This document shows, one piece after another, positions 1-6,640 of a DNA stretch of 7,722 nucleotides. Under the pieces are notes generated by a model. It saw nothing but the letters and a program-made list of their open reading frames with translations, was not told the DNA's origin and did not search any database. Made by a program: the position numbers and the translations under genes. Every line of letters begins with the position of its first letter. Within the stretch, counting starts at the first letter, position 1. Source of the DNA: an uncultured Saprospiraceae bacterium (lineage in GTDB: Bacteria > Bacteroidota > Bacteroidia > Chitinophagales > Saprospiraceae); the NCBI GenBank assembly GCA_937967535.1, contig CALCMV010000093.1, positions 1-7,722 on the forward strand. Reading direction: 5' to 3'.

Positions 1-32
1 AATTGATTTTAAATAGATAACAAAGAAATCTT

Positions 33-63
33 GTCGTCTGACATTTTGAAAATGTCCGACGAC
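33..63. repeat. 31-bp near-perfect palindrome upstream of HMG-CoA reductase
   Basis: Arms 33-47 and 49-63 pair at 14 of 15 positions around a single central base (48); the only mismatch is 39 against 57. The outer part is GC-containing (GTCGTC/GACGAC) and the inner part is TTTT/AAAA. No clear T-tract follows on either strand, so a simple intrinsic terminator is not the best reading. It could be the end of an upstream transcript, an operator, or a structured 5' leader. It ends 89 bases before the HMG-CoA reductase start codon. Its function is inferred only from position. Confidence 0.6.
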
Positions 64-89
64 TTACGCTCATCCTCCAATTTCAATGC

Positions 90-112
90 AAGACGATTTA
101 CAAAATCGTTTT
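90..112 (+). repeat. small hairpin in the leader of HMG-CoA reductase
   Basis: ACGATTT (93-99) pairs perfectly with AAATCGT (103-109) around a 3-base loop ACA. The stem can be extended outward to 90-112 with one G-T wobble. It is followed on the + strand by a short TTTT run. It lies 40 bases before the start codon at 153 and forms a second stem after the palindrome at 33-63. It may be a weak terminator/attenuator or chance structure. Confidence 0.35.
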
Positions 113-152
113 ACGTTCCACTAAATTCCTAGATGAGCCATAATTAATAAAC

Positions 153-1478
153 ATGAAATCAGGATTTTCCAAACTTTCTAAGCGAAAAAAACTACGTTGG
201 GTCGCCGAAAATTTCTTCAAGAACCCGGAAGATGTGATGCGCGAATTGATGAGTTTTTGGCACGAAGAAGATAAGACGCAAAAGGTATTCGACGATTTTA
301 GTGAGAATACTTTGAGCAATTATTATCTGCCTTTTGGTGTTGCGCCTAATTTTGTGATTAATGGAAATTCTTATTGTGTGCCGATGGTGATTGAGGAAAG
401 TTCGGTAGTAGCGGCGGCATCGAGTGGAGCTAAATTTTGGATGCAACGCGGCGGTTTCAAAGCCGAAATAATTGGTACGAAGAAAGTAGGACAAGTCCAT
501 TTTGCATGGAAAGGTGAAGGCGATAAATTGCGTTTGTTTTTTCCCGAAATAAAAAATGCACTCATTGAAGGTACGCAGGACATCACACGCAATATGGAGC
601 GCAGAGGTGGTGGCGTGTTGGATATTTCGCTGATGGATATGACGCATCTCGAATCGGATTATTTTCAGCTAAAAGTGGACTTTGAGACTTGTGATTCGAT
701 GGGGGCAAATTTTATCAATTCCGTCTTGGAAGCCTTCGCTAAGATACTCCAACAATTCGTCCTTGAACATCCCGAATTTACAGGAGAAGAAAAAAATCTG
801 AGCATTATCATGGCGATTTTATCGAATTATACGCCGGAATGTTTGGTACGGGCAGAGGTCAGTTGTCCGATTGAAGAATTGGGGCAAATTGGTGATTGTG
901 ATGCCCAAGAATTTGCCTATAAATTTGAAAAAGCCATCCGCATCGCACAACTTGATGTGCATCGCGCAACAACACATAATAAAGGTATCCTGAACGGAAT
1001 AGACGCAGTAGCCATCGCTACGGGCAATGACTTCCGAGCCATCGAATCTTGCGGACATACCTATGCCGCACGCGACGGACAGTACCGCAGCCTCTCAAAT
1101 GTCAGTACCGAAAATGATGTATTCCGCTTTTGGATGGATTTTCCAATTGCAGTGGGTACAGTAGGCGGATTGACAACGCTACATCCGCTTGCAAAACGCT
1201 CACTTGAAATGCTCGGTAGTCCGGGCGCACAGGAATTGATGCGGATTATTGTAGTGGTCGGTTTGGCGCAGAATTTTGCGGCAGTGCGCTCGCTCGTTAC
1301 TACGGGTATTCAGCAAGGGCATATGAAAATGCACCTGACGAATATCCTCAATCACATGCAAGCTACCGAACAAGAGGTCAAGCAAGCCATTGTTTTCTTT
1401 AAAGATAGAGTCGTTTCGTTTACTTCTGTGCGGGAGTTTTTGGATAAAATTCGTGCGAAAAATGAAGTGGTTACATAG
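153..1478 (+). CDS. mvaA: Hydroxymethylglutaryl-CoA reductase, class II (bacterial type)
   Basis: A 441-aa soluble enzyme that interconverts HMG-CoA and mevalonate with NAD(P)H, the committed step of the mevalonate isoprenoid route (or of mevalonate breakdown in organisms that use it as carbon source). The class II N-terminal pattern GFSKLS is at residues 4-9. The substrate-site segment EESSVVAAAS is at 81-90, with E82 the likely catalytic Glu. The DSMGANFIN nucleotide-site motif is at 181-189. THNKGI at 274-279 carries catalytic K277, and GNDFRAIE at 291-298 carries D293. GTVGGLTTLHPLA is at 335-347, and GIQQGHMKMH at 385-394 carries the catalytic H390. No membrane segments are present, and length matches class II enzymes (about 430 aa). 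D157 in GGGVLDIS sits about where the Pseudomonas mevalonii enzyme has its NADH-favouring Asp, so NADH use is possible (inference). The ATG at 153 is preceded by an in-frame TAA at 141-143, which fixes the start. No Shine-Dalgarno sequence is seen. It is transcribed convergently with the LOX gene and no other mevalonate-pathway gene is visible. Confidence 0.95.
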   Translation: MKSGFSKLSKRKKLRWVAENFFKNPEDVMRELMSFWHEEDKTQKVFDDFSENTLSNYYLPFGVAPNFVINGNSYCVPMVIEESSVVAAASSGAKFWMQRGGFKAEIIGTKKVGQVHFAWKGEGDKLRLFFPEIKNALIEGTQDITRNMERRGGGVLDISLMDMTHLESDYFQLKVDFETCDSMGANFINSVLEAFAKILQQFVLEHPEFTGEEKNLSIIMAILSNYTPECLVRAEVSCPIEELGQIGDCDAQEFAYKFEKAIRIAQLDVHRATTHNKGILNGIDAVAIATGNDFRAIESCGHTYAARDGQYRSLSNVSTENDVFRFWMDFPIAVGTVGGLTTLHPLAKRSLEMLGSPGAQELMRIIVVVGLAQNFAAVRSLVTTGIQQGHMKMHLTNILNHMQATEQEVKQAIVFFKDRVVSFTSVREFLDKIRAKNEVVT

Positions 1479-1495
1479 GTCTATGCCTCCGGCAG

Positions 1496-1594
1496 TAAGT
1501 TTAAGTTTAAGAATAAGTTTAAGTTTAAATAAATAATTCACTTTCAATGAATTATGAAAACTGAAAGTGTCGCTTAGTTCAGTCCAATTACTTA
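1496..1594 (+). repeat. 99-bp interspersed repeat, copy A
   Basis: This segment aligns without gaps to 4230-4328 at 84 of 99 positions by hand count. It begins with hexamer units (AAGTTT twice, AAGAAT, AAGTTT twice, AAATAA; 1497-1532). Next comes an 8-bp inverted repeat ATAATTCA (1533-1540) / TGAATTAT (1548-1555). A 24-base block at 1564-1587 is identical in both copies. Its outer ends TAAGT/ACTTA are inverted. In this copy CACTTTCA (1539-1546) can also pair with TGAAAGTG (1562-1569). It starts 18 bases after the HMG-CoA reductase stop codon, between convergent genes, and encodes nothing. Confidence 0.8.
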
Positions 1595-1651
1595 CTTACT
1601 TACGCATTTAGGCAATCTGAAAACTTGTTTAAAATTATTTTACTAAAAAAG

Positions 1652-1690
1652 AAAACCGTCATTCCAAATTTGATATGGAATGACGGTTTT
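1652..1690. terminator. Bidirectional intrinsic terminator between convergent genes
   Basis: Arms 1652-1666 and 1676-1690 form a perfect 15-bp stem (AAAACCGTCATTCCA and its complement) with a 9-base loop. On the + strand the T-run continues to 1692 and is followed by TATTTT. On the - strand the stem is followed by TCTTTTTT. It lies 31 bases past the stop of the LOX gene (- strand) and 173 bases past the HMG-CoA reductase stop (+ strand), so it can end both transcripts. Confidence 0.9.
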
Positions 1691-1721
1691 TTATTTTGCT
1701 AATATTTACGCTACGTGTATT

Positions 1722-4139
1722 TTAATCTTGAATGACCAACTTACCCGTAGCCATTTTGGTATCGCTTTGCAAATGATATAGATAAACTCCATTCGCGAGA
1801 CCACTACGCTCAATTGTATGTTGGTTGTTGCGTAAGTTTTCGTAGGTGCGAATGTTTTTCCCGACAGCGTCTGTGATTTTTAAGGTAAATGTTTCGTTGG
1901 TAGTATTGGGGAAAGTGAGTATAGCATCGCCTTTGGTCGGGTTGGGACTGATACTCGCCTTTATGACTGTAAGCGGGTTGGCTATTCCTGTGAACAATTC
2001 ACATTCACCACCAATTTCGGTCATTGTTTGTTCGTAATCCTGATTGACTACTGATATGATGGATGCTATGCAAATTTCATCATTCGTAATATTATTATAA
2101 TAAATACGACAAAGCGGCTGTTCGATAGGTGATTTGATGATGAGCGAATCTTCGTAAGAAATTCCAATGACCATATTTCCGCCGGGAACAGTACTTGGCG
2201 TGATAGGATACATGAGGGGGTCTGCGAGGTTTTCTACCGTCATAATTTCGACACCACTCATTGTGAATTGATAGGCATTAATCGCATTATCAGGATTTAT
2301 GACATCAATATCAATATATTTTTCATTAAAATTAATATCCTTAATACTCAATGTAACGAGGTCGTTTGGATTGGTGAGTCCTGTTGGGAAATCGCAGTGG
2401 TTGTGGAGGTTGGTTTCGGCGTGTTGGTGTGCTACCCCGAGGTTGATGCAGCTTGCCATGAGTGCTGCATCGTATACTGTAATTTGGTTGTCGGCATTGA
2501 GGTCGTTGCAGGGTGTGGGCGTGATGTCGTTGCCGAGTATTTGAGTGACATAGTTTTGTGCATCTTCCATTGCTTGTACGCCGTCGGAGTTGAGGTCGCC
2601 TGTGAGTATACCGCCGTTGCAAGTGCCTGTGCAGTCGGGTTGTGCAGAGCCATATACCTGTCCGGCACAGTCTACAAAGGGTTCGCAGGTGGTTGCTGTT
2701 TCAAAGTTGCGTGAGCCGTCGGGTTCGGTAAATATATTGATGCAGACTTGCGCCCAGTTGTTGGAGAAATCGGTTTCGTAGCGTCCAAGAAAGTCGGGGG
2801 CATTATCCCAGTTTACGCGGGTAACGAGGGTGTATGTGCCGTCTTCGATGTCGGTGATGTCTACCCATTGGCAATCAATATTTCTATCATAAATATCGCC
2901 ACAGCCGGCAGTAATGCCCATGTAATTGCAGTTAAATTGAGGCTGACCGCCACCGCTACATTCTAGGTCAATTACACAGAATCCGTTTTTCAATCCGGCA
3001 GGGGTTTCTACGCTATTTTCATCGTATAGCAGATATTCGGCATAGCCATCGTAGTGAAAGTGTCCGTGGCAATTATCAAAGGTAAATTGTGTATTGGAGG
3101 TGTCGGTATCGCCGATGAGGTAGTCTATTTCGCCTATGTTTTTAAAGTGTGTGGTGAATCGAATGAGGTCGCGTCGTCCGTAGCCGCCCAAGCAGCTTTC
3201 TCCGATAAGACATTCGTCTATATCGTCATTTTCGATGTGGTGCATTTGGAGGGTATTTTTCAGTACGCTTTCCAATATCATCAAATCGGGTCCGGGGCAT
3301 CCTTGTTCGCCATTGAATAGGCAAGAGCCATCATCTTCGCCGGCAAGGGGGCTGTAATTGCAGGCTTCGGGGTCGGTACATCCGGTTACGGGACCGACAT
3401 AGGAGAGTTCCCAATTGATGCTTCCGGCACTTTCGCAGTCATTCGCGGCATCACCAATACGAATGTAATAAATAGTTGGTGGTCCCATAGGTACTTCGAG
3501 GAAGGCTGCTGCTCCACATTCGGGGTTGTTGTCGTTGTAATAAATTGTTCCGACATTGCTTTCTTGCGGACTAGCATTACAATTGTCGTATATCCATATT
3601 TTGGTGTTGCAATTATTTAATCCGCAGGTAGAGATATTGTAGATGCCTGCCTCTGTCGGCTCAAAAACGTACCAATAATCGGCTGTTTCGGTGCTGTAAG
3701 TGCCTTGGGTGACAGGGATGCTAGTGGTGCAGACGGTTCCGGGTTCGCAATTGAAAGCAACAGATGCAACGTTGCCGAATTCACCGCCGGATGCGATTAG
3801 GTTGTTGTCAAGAAAGATTTCGTATGAGCCTTCTCCAAATCCACAGCAAATACCATCGCCGTAAGAATCTCTTATGGTAAAGGTGACACAGGCATTTTCG
3901 GGTATGCAAAATTCGTGTACATAAGTTGAATCAACGAAATTCGGGTAAGTTCCCCAATTGGCGGTGAAGTAAGTGACATTGGTGTTGTTGTCTACGACTT
4001 CCCAGAAGGTTTCATTTCCAAAATCATCCGTAGTGAGATGAACTCTTACGCCAATTTCATCGTTTGCACAATCTGCCTGTGCAAAAGATGTGGTATAAAA
4101 ACCCATTATTAATACGATGGCTAAGTATAAGTTTTTCAT
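1722..4139 (-). CDS. Secreted lysyl oxidase-domain protein with dockerin-like and T9SS sorting domains
   Basis: An 805-aa multidomain exported protein. Residues 1-20 are a signal peptide (likely cut after SFA). Residues 25-131 hold the DSYGDGICCGFGEGSY domain common in Bacteroidota exoproteins. Residues 135-248 resemble a PPC-type beta domain. Residues 252-274 are a TGCTDPEACNY...DDGSC repeat. Residues 284-470 are a lysyl oxidase domain: PDL at 284-286, copper motif CHGHFH (H358, H360, H362), GLKNGFC with K384, and DIYDRNIDCQWVDITD with Y417. K384 and Y417 align with human LOX K320 and Y355, which form the lysyl tyrosylquinone cofactor. Cysteine pairs 310/316, 357/404, 388/394 and 413/423 match LOX disulfides. 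Residues 513-567 carry two dockerin-like loops (D515-N517-D519 and D546-N548-D550). About 590-715 is a cohesin-like beta region. Residues 725-805 are a type-A T9SS sorting domain (SPNPTKG 731-737). Family chemistry is copper-dependent oxidation of peptidyl lysine or amines to aldehyde with H2O2 and ammonia. The substrate here is unknown. Expected location is the cell surface or medium. Confidence 0.9.
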   Translation of the reverse strand: MKNLYLAIVLIMGFYTTSFAQADCANDEIGVRVHLTTDDFGNETFWEVVDNNTNVTYFTANWGTYPNFVDSTYVHEFCIPENACVTFTIRDSYGDGICCGFGEGSYEIFLDNNLIASGGEFGNVASVAFNCEPGTVCTTSIPVTQGTYSTETADYWYVFEPTEAGIYNISTCGLNNCNTKIWIYDNCNASPQESNVGTIYYNDNNPECGAAAFLEVPMGPPTIYYIRIGDAANDCESAGSINWELSYVGPVTGCTDPEACNYSPLAGEDDGSCLFNGEQGCPGPDLMILESVLKNTLQMHHIENDDIDECLIGESCLGGYGRRDLIRFTTHFKNIGEIDYLIGDTDTSNTQFTFDNCHGHFHYDGYAEYLLYDENSVETPAGLKNGFCVIDLECSGGGQPQFNCNYMGITAGCGDIYDRNIDCQWVDITDIEDGTYTLVTRVNWDNAPDFLGRYETDFSNNWAQVCINIFTEPDGSRNFETATTCEPFVDCAGQVYGSAQPDCTGTCNGGILTGDLNSDGVQAMEDAQNYVTQILGNDITPTPCNDLNADNQITVYDAALMASCINLGVAHQHAETNLHNHCDFPTGLTNPNDLVTLSIKDINFNEKYIDIDVINPDNAINAYQFTMSGVEIMTVENLADPLMYPITPSTVPGGNMVIGISYEDSLIIKSPIEQPLCRIYYNNITNDEICIASIISVVNQDYEQTMTEIGGECELFTGIANPLTVIKASISPNPTKGDAILTFPNTTNETFTLKITDAVGKNIRTYENLRNNQHTIERSGLANGVYLYHLQSDTKMATGKLVIQD
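2730..3290 (-). other. Lysyl oxidase catalytic domain within the secreted protein
   Basis: This is the part of the 805-aa protein (residues 284-470) that matches animal lysyl oxidase from the PDL motif to the last shared Cys (C466). The three copper-binding His codons lie at 3054-3071. The LTQ lysine codon is at 2988-2990 and the LTQ tyrosine codon at 2889-2891. Spacing is close to human LOX: 26 residues from first His to Lys (28 in human) and 33 from Lys to Tyr (35 in human). The DIDCQWxDITD signature is almost unchanged. The human C398 counterpart is probably C466, but its C412 partner is not obvious. Confidence 0.88.
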
Positions 4140-4198
4140 AATTAATGGTTCATTGCTAATTGTTGATTGTTAATAGTTAATTGGTGTAATTAAGAAAC

Positions 4199-4227
4199 GT
4201 GTATGAAATACGGTTTATTTCATACAC
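4199..4227. repeat. Perfect 12-bp hairpin in the 5' region of the LOX gene
   Basis: GTGTATGAAATA (4199-4210) is exactly complementary to TATTTCATACAC (4216-4227), with the 5-base loop CGGTT. It lies 60 bases upstream of the LOX protein start codon at 4139 and just beyond repeat copy B. Reading the - strand, it is followed by GTTTCTTAATTAC, a poor T-tract, so an operator or leader structure is as plausible as a terminator for transcription arriving from the kinase gene. Confidence 0.6.
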
Positions 4228-4229
4228 AT

Positions 4230-4328
4230 TAAGTGGAAGTACAAGTTTAAGAATAAGTTTAAATAAATAATTCATTTTCAATGAATTATCATAATTAAAA
4301 GTGTCGCTTAGTTCAGTCCAACCACTTA
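4230..4328 (+). repeat. 99-bp interspersed repeat, copy B
   Basis: This is the second copy of the element at 1496-1594, in the same orientation and exactly the same length with no gaps. Hexamer units run AAGTGG, AAGTAC, AAGTTT, AAGAAT, AAGTTT, AAATAA (4231-4266), so the variant AAGAAT unit is shifted by one position relative to copy A. The inverted pair ATAATTCA (4267-4274) / TGAATTAT (4282-4289) is kept, and the 24-base identical block is at 4298-4321. The ends TAAGTGG (4230-4236) and CCACTTA (4322-4328) form a perfect 7-bp terminal inverted repeat. It lies upstream of the LOX gene, so the two copies bracket that gene. Confidence 0.8.
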
Positions 4329-4553
4329 CTAACGCAAATTAGATATTAACAATTAATCAATTACCAATTGTTTCGTAATTAATTTTTAAGAAAAAATAAT
4401 ATAGTTATTTGCTAAATTAAGGAATTAAATTAGCAATTATATAAAGGTGGTTTCTGATTATTTTATGCAGAGAGTCAATTTGAACTCTAAGATAGTACTT
4501 TGAGTTGAAAAGAGGTAATTATGTGCGGGAATTTAATGTTATTAGCGGACAAA

Positions 4554-6332
4554 TTATACATCTTTAAGGGTAAATTCGATGGATGTGCCTTTGTTTGGCG
4601 TAGAAGATATCCAAATACTTCCGCCATGGAGTTCGACGATTTTTTTGCTCATTGCCAAACCAACGCCTACGCCATCGTTATTGTTTTTGTCTAATTGGTG
4701 GTATAGTAAAAAGATTTTTTCGAAGTAATCTTCTGCTATTCCTATGCCATTGTCGGACACTGTGAACAGGTATCCTCCTTCATTGCGTTTTACGCTAATA
4801 TCTACGATAGGCGGTTGGCTGTCATTATAGTGAAGGGCATTGTGCAGTAAGTGGTAGAATAATTCTTTTAAATGTTGTTTTTGCCCCAATACGGTGGGTA
4901 ATTCCTGAATATTAACGATTGCTTTTTTGCTTTTTATAAGTTCATCGAGGCTTCTTAGGGCGTATTGGGCGGCTTCATTGAGGTTGACATTTTTAGGGGC
5001 TTTGTCTTGGATTCCGAGTACCACGTATCGCAGCAATTCATCTAGCAAATTTTCCATGCGGAGGGTAGCATCCATGACAAATTCAAAGTATTCTCCAACT
5101 TCTTTTTCTTCCGCTTTATGGTACCTTCTTTTTAATAATGAGGTAAAACTCCCGATGGTTCGCAGGGGTTCTTTGAGGTCGTGTGCAATGACTTTGGCGT
5201 ACTGCTTCAGGTCTTCGTTTGCTGATGCCATCGAACGCGCCTGTGTTTTGTAGAAGTTGAGTTCTTTTTCTTTTTCTTCAAGAATTTCTTGGAGTTTTTC
5301 GCGTTGCTCTTTTTCTACCAGATAGATGTTGAGTGCTTCGGTTTGCCGCAATAGTGTATTGGCAATTTCATCATCACCTTGTACCTCATGGTAGTGTATT
5401 TTATCTCGCATAATATCCAATTCCAATAAGTCAAAATTGAATTTGCGTGCTTGTGCCAATGCCGAGGCGTTGATGTCAATGGCTTTAGTATAATCTCCTT
5501 GTTTGGAGTATGTTTTCGCTCTTTTTTGGGCAATGAGTGCCGAATTGAATTTGAAGCCATAGGAGTTCGTTATTTCGGCAGCGTACTCGTAGGTGGCTTG
5601 TGCTTCTTTGTAGTGTCCGAGATTGAAAAGCACATCGGCAGAGCGCATAACAGCGATGGAAGCAAAGTGAGGGTCGGGATACAAGTAATGGATTTTCAGT
5701 GCTTTAGAGTAAAAATTAAGTGCTTCGCCGTATTGCTCTTTGGCGAAATTGATGTCGCCAATGACAAGAAAATTTCGCATCATTTGTGCGTAATTTTCTT
5801 GTTTGAGATTATAGTTGTATGCCTTGTCAGCATAATCAAGAGCTACCTCATAATCGCCTTTTTCTTTGTAGATTTCTGCTAATTTGGAATATGTCTCAAA
5901 ACAAAAACGCACATCGTCTGTCCGCATTACCTTAAAATAGTAATCCAGTGCTTTTTCGTAATTTGCCTGCTGTATACTGAGTTCTCCGATGCTGGTTTGG
6001 AAGCGGGCAATAAATTCAGGATTATTAATATTTTCGCTGATATACAGTCCTTGGGCATAATACATCATTGCCTCCGGGTAGTCACCTATTTTATAATGAT
6101 GAAAGCCCGTAGCATGAATATATTTCAACTCGGTGATTTTGTCATTATCCCGAATAGCGCGTGTAATTCCCCAATGTGCAATTTTAAAGTAGTTTTCGTT
6201 GCTCAAGCCTTTATTGACATAGAGCATATTTGCCACTTCAATGGCTTCATAACCAGTATATTGGTTAAATGCTCCTCTAATATCAGAGGTGAACAAATCG
6301 TACTTAGAATTGAAGTCCTTATCGTATATCAT
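4554..6332 (-). CDS. Cytoplasmic TPR-containing sensor histidine kinase
   Basis: A 592-aa protein with no signal peptide or membrane segment, so a soluble sensor kinase. Residues about 80-300 hold some six TPR-like helical pairs, with cores such as GDYPEAMMYYAQGL (83-96), ANYEKALDYYFKV (123-135), GDYEVALDYADKAY (159-172), EQYGEALNFYSKAL (199-212), GHYKEAQATYEYAA (239-252) and GDYTKAIDINASAL (279-292). Residues 336-378 are a charged coiled-coil linker. The dimerisation/phosphoacceptor helix has H384 in VIAHDLKEPLRTIGSF. The HATPase_c domain has the N-box LLHNALHYND (N498), the G1 box SDNGIGIA (D527), the F-box IFLLYHQLD, and the G2 box DGVGVGLAMSKKIVELHGG (553-571). Every residue needed for ATP binding and autophosphorylation appears present. 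The TPRs probably bind a peptide or partner protein as the signal input (inference). No response regulator is in the window. The ATG at 6332 is the only ATG after an in-frame TGA at 6378-6380. No Shine-Dalgarno sequence is seen. Confidence 0.92.
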   Translation of the reverse strand: MIYDKDFNSKYDLFTSDIRGAFNQYTGYEAIEVANMLYVNKGLSNENYFKIAHWGITRAIRDNDKITELKYIHATGFHHYKIGDYPEAMMYYAQGLYISENINNPEFIARFQTSIGELSIQQANYEKALDYYFKVMRTDDVRFCFETYSKLAEIYKEKGDYEVALDYADKAYNYNLKQENYAQMMRNFLVIGDINFAKEQYGEALNFYSKALKIHYLYPDPHFASIAVMRSADVLFNLGHYKEAQATYEYAAEITNSYGFKFNSALIAQKRAKTYSKQGDYTKAIDINASALAQARKFNFDLLELDIMRDKIHYHEVQGDDEIANTLLRQTEALNIYLVEKEQREKLQEILEEKEKELNFYKTQARSMASANEDLKQYAKVIAHDLKEPLRTIGSFTSLLKRRYHKAEEKEVGEYFEFVMDATLRMENLLDELLRYVVLGIQDKAPKNVNLNEAAQYALRSLDELIKSKKAIVNIQELPTVLGQKQHLKELFYHLLHNALHYNDSQPPIVDISVKRNEGGYLFTVSDNGIGIAEDYFEKIFLLYHQLDKNNNDGVGVGLAMSKKIVELHGGSIWISSTPNKGTSIEFTLKDV

Positions 6333-6531
6333 TTTGGAGAGATTGATATGTTCTTTTCGCCTTGTTATTACAAAGACTCATTCATAAATTGGCTATTACG
6401 CCACAAATATTACTTTAATATTTCGTTTTTTAATAAATAATCTGGTTTTATTCCACAAAGTTATTTGAAATATTTTACTTAAACCAAATTTAAATATGAC
6501 AATTTAAAATAATGTGTTTGTTAATTTTGAT

Positions 6532-6559
6532 TTTTGAATGATAAATTTTGAATGATAAA
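6532..6559. repeat. 14-bp perfect tandem duplication
   Basis: TTTTGAATGATAAA occurs twice head-to-tail at 6532-6545 and 6546-6559. It lies in the left arm of the large inverted repeat. The right arm carries a related doubled motif (ATTCATA twice at about 6825-6838) on the opposite strand. Confidence 0.8.
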
Positions 6560-6613
6560 AAATGTTTAATTTATTAATTAATAATTATCAGTAAACTGGA
6601 CTTTGGACATTTT

Positions 6614-6640
6614 GGAAATTCGGTAACTGGGAAATTCGGT
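6614..6640. repeat. 11-bp direct repeat with 16-bp period
   Basis: GGAAATTCGGT occurs at 6614-6624 and again at 6630-6640. It lies just inside the left 16-bp core arm of the large inverted repeat, and a degenerate version appears in the right arm on the opposite strand. Confidence 0.75.

Larger units (their letters stand above)
4140..4553. other. Structured AT-rich intergenic region between kinase and LOX genes
   Basis: This 414-bp spacer has no plausible gene. It contains the 12-bp hairpin at 4199-4227, repeat copy B at 4230-4328, and a weak imperfect stem (AACTCTAAG 4483-4491 against CTTTGAGTT 4498-4506, one mismatch) beyond the kinase stop. That last stem has no T-tract and is at best a poor terminator. 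The LOX promoter should be here, but I found no convincing Bacteroidota -33/-7 (TTTG and TAnnTTTG) pair. Confidence 0.6.

Noticed and set aside
134..148. Four-codon open frame (ATG AGC CAT AAT TAA) as a leader peptide
   Set aside because: It has no ribosome-binding signal and no run of regulatory codons; very short frames of this kind are expected by chance.
513..567. Idea that the dockerin-like region (residues 513-567 of the LOX protein) means a cellulosome
   Set aside because: Dockerin-like Ca loops followed by a beta region are common in T9SS cargo proteins of Bacteroidota, and no scaffoldin or glycoside hydrolase is present in the window.
192..647. Open frame of 151 codons on the - strand inside HMG-CoA reductase
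   Set aside because: It is a shadow of a confidently identified conserved enzyme on the + strand; its translation shows no family features.
1497..1532. AAGTTT hexamer array as a CRISPR or VNTR locus
   Set aside because: There are no spacers and only five to six short units; it is part of the 99-bp repeat, which recurs upstream of the LOX gene.
1590..1604. ACTTACTTACTTACG tetranucleotide tract as a phase-variation switch
   Set aside because: It lies in non-coding DNA between convergent genes and downstream of both, so slippage would not change any reading frame or obvious promoter.
2268..2714. Long open frame on the + strand inside the LOX gene (148 codons)
   Set aside because: It is antisense to the dockerin/cohesin-like part of the secreted protein, has no recognisable domain, and its composition is explained by the opposite-strand codons.
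4340..4440. Possible Bacteroidota promoter for the LOX gene (TATCTAATTTG on the - strand)
   Set aside because: The spacing is off by one base from TAnnTTTG and no properly placed -33 TTTG could be defended in such AT-rich sequence.
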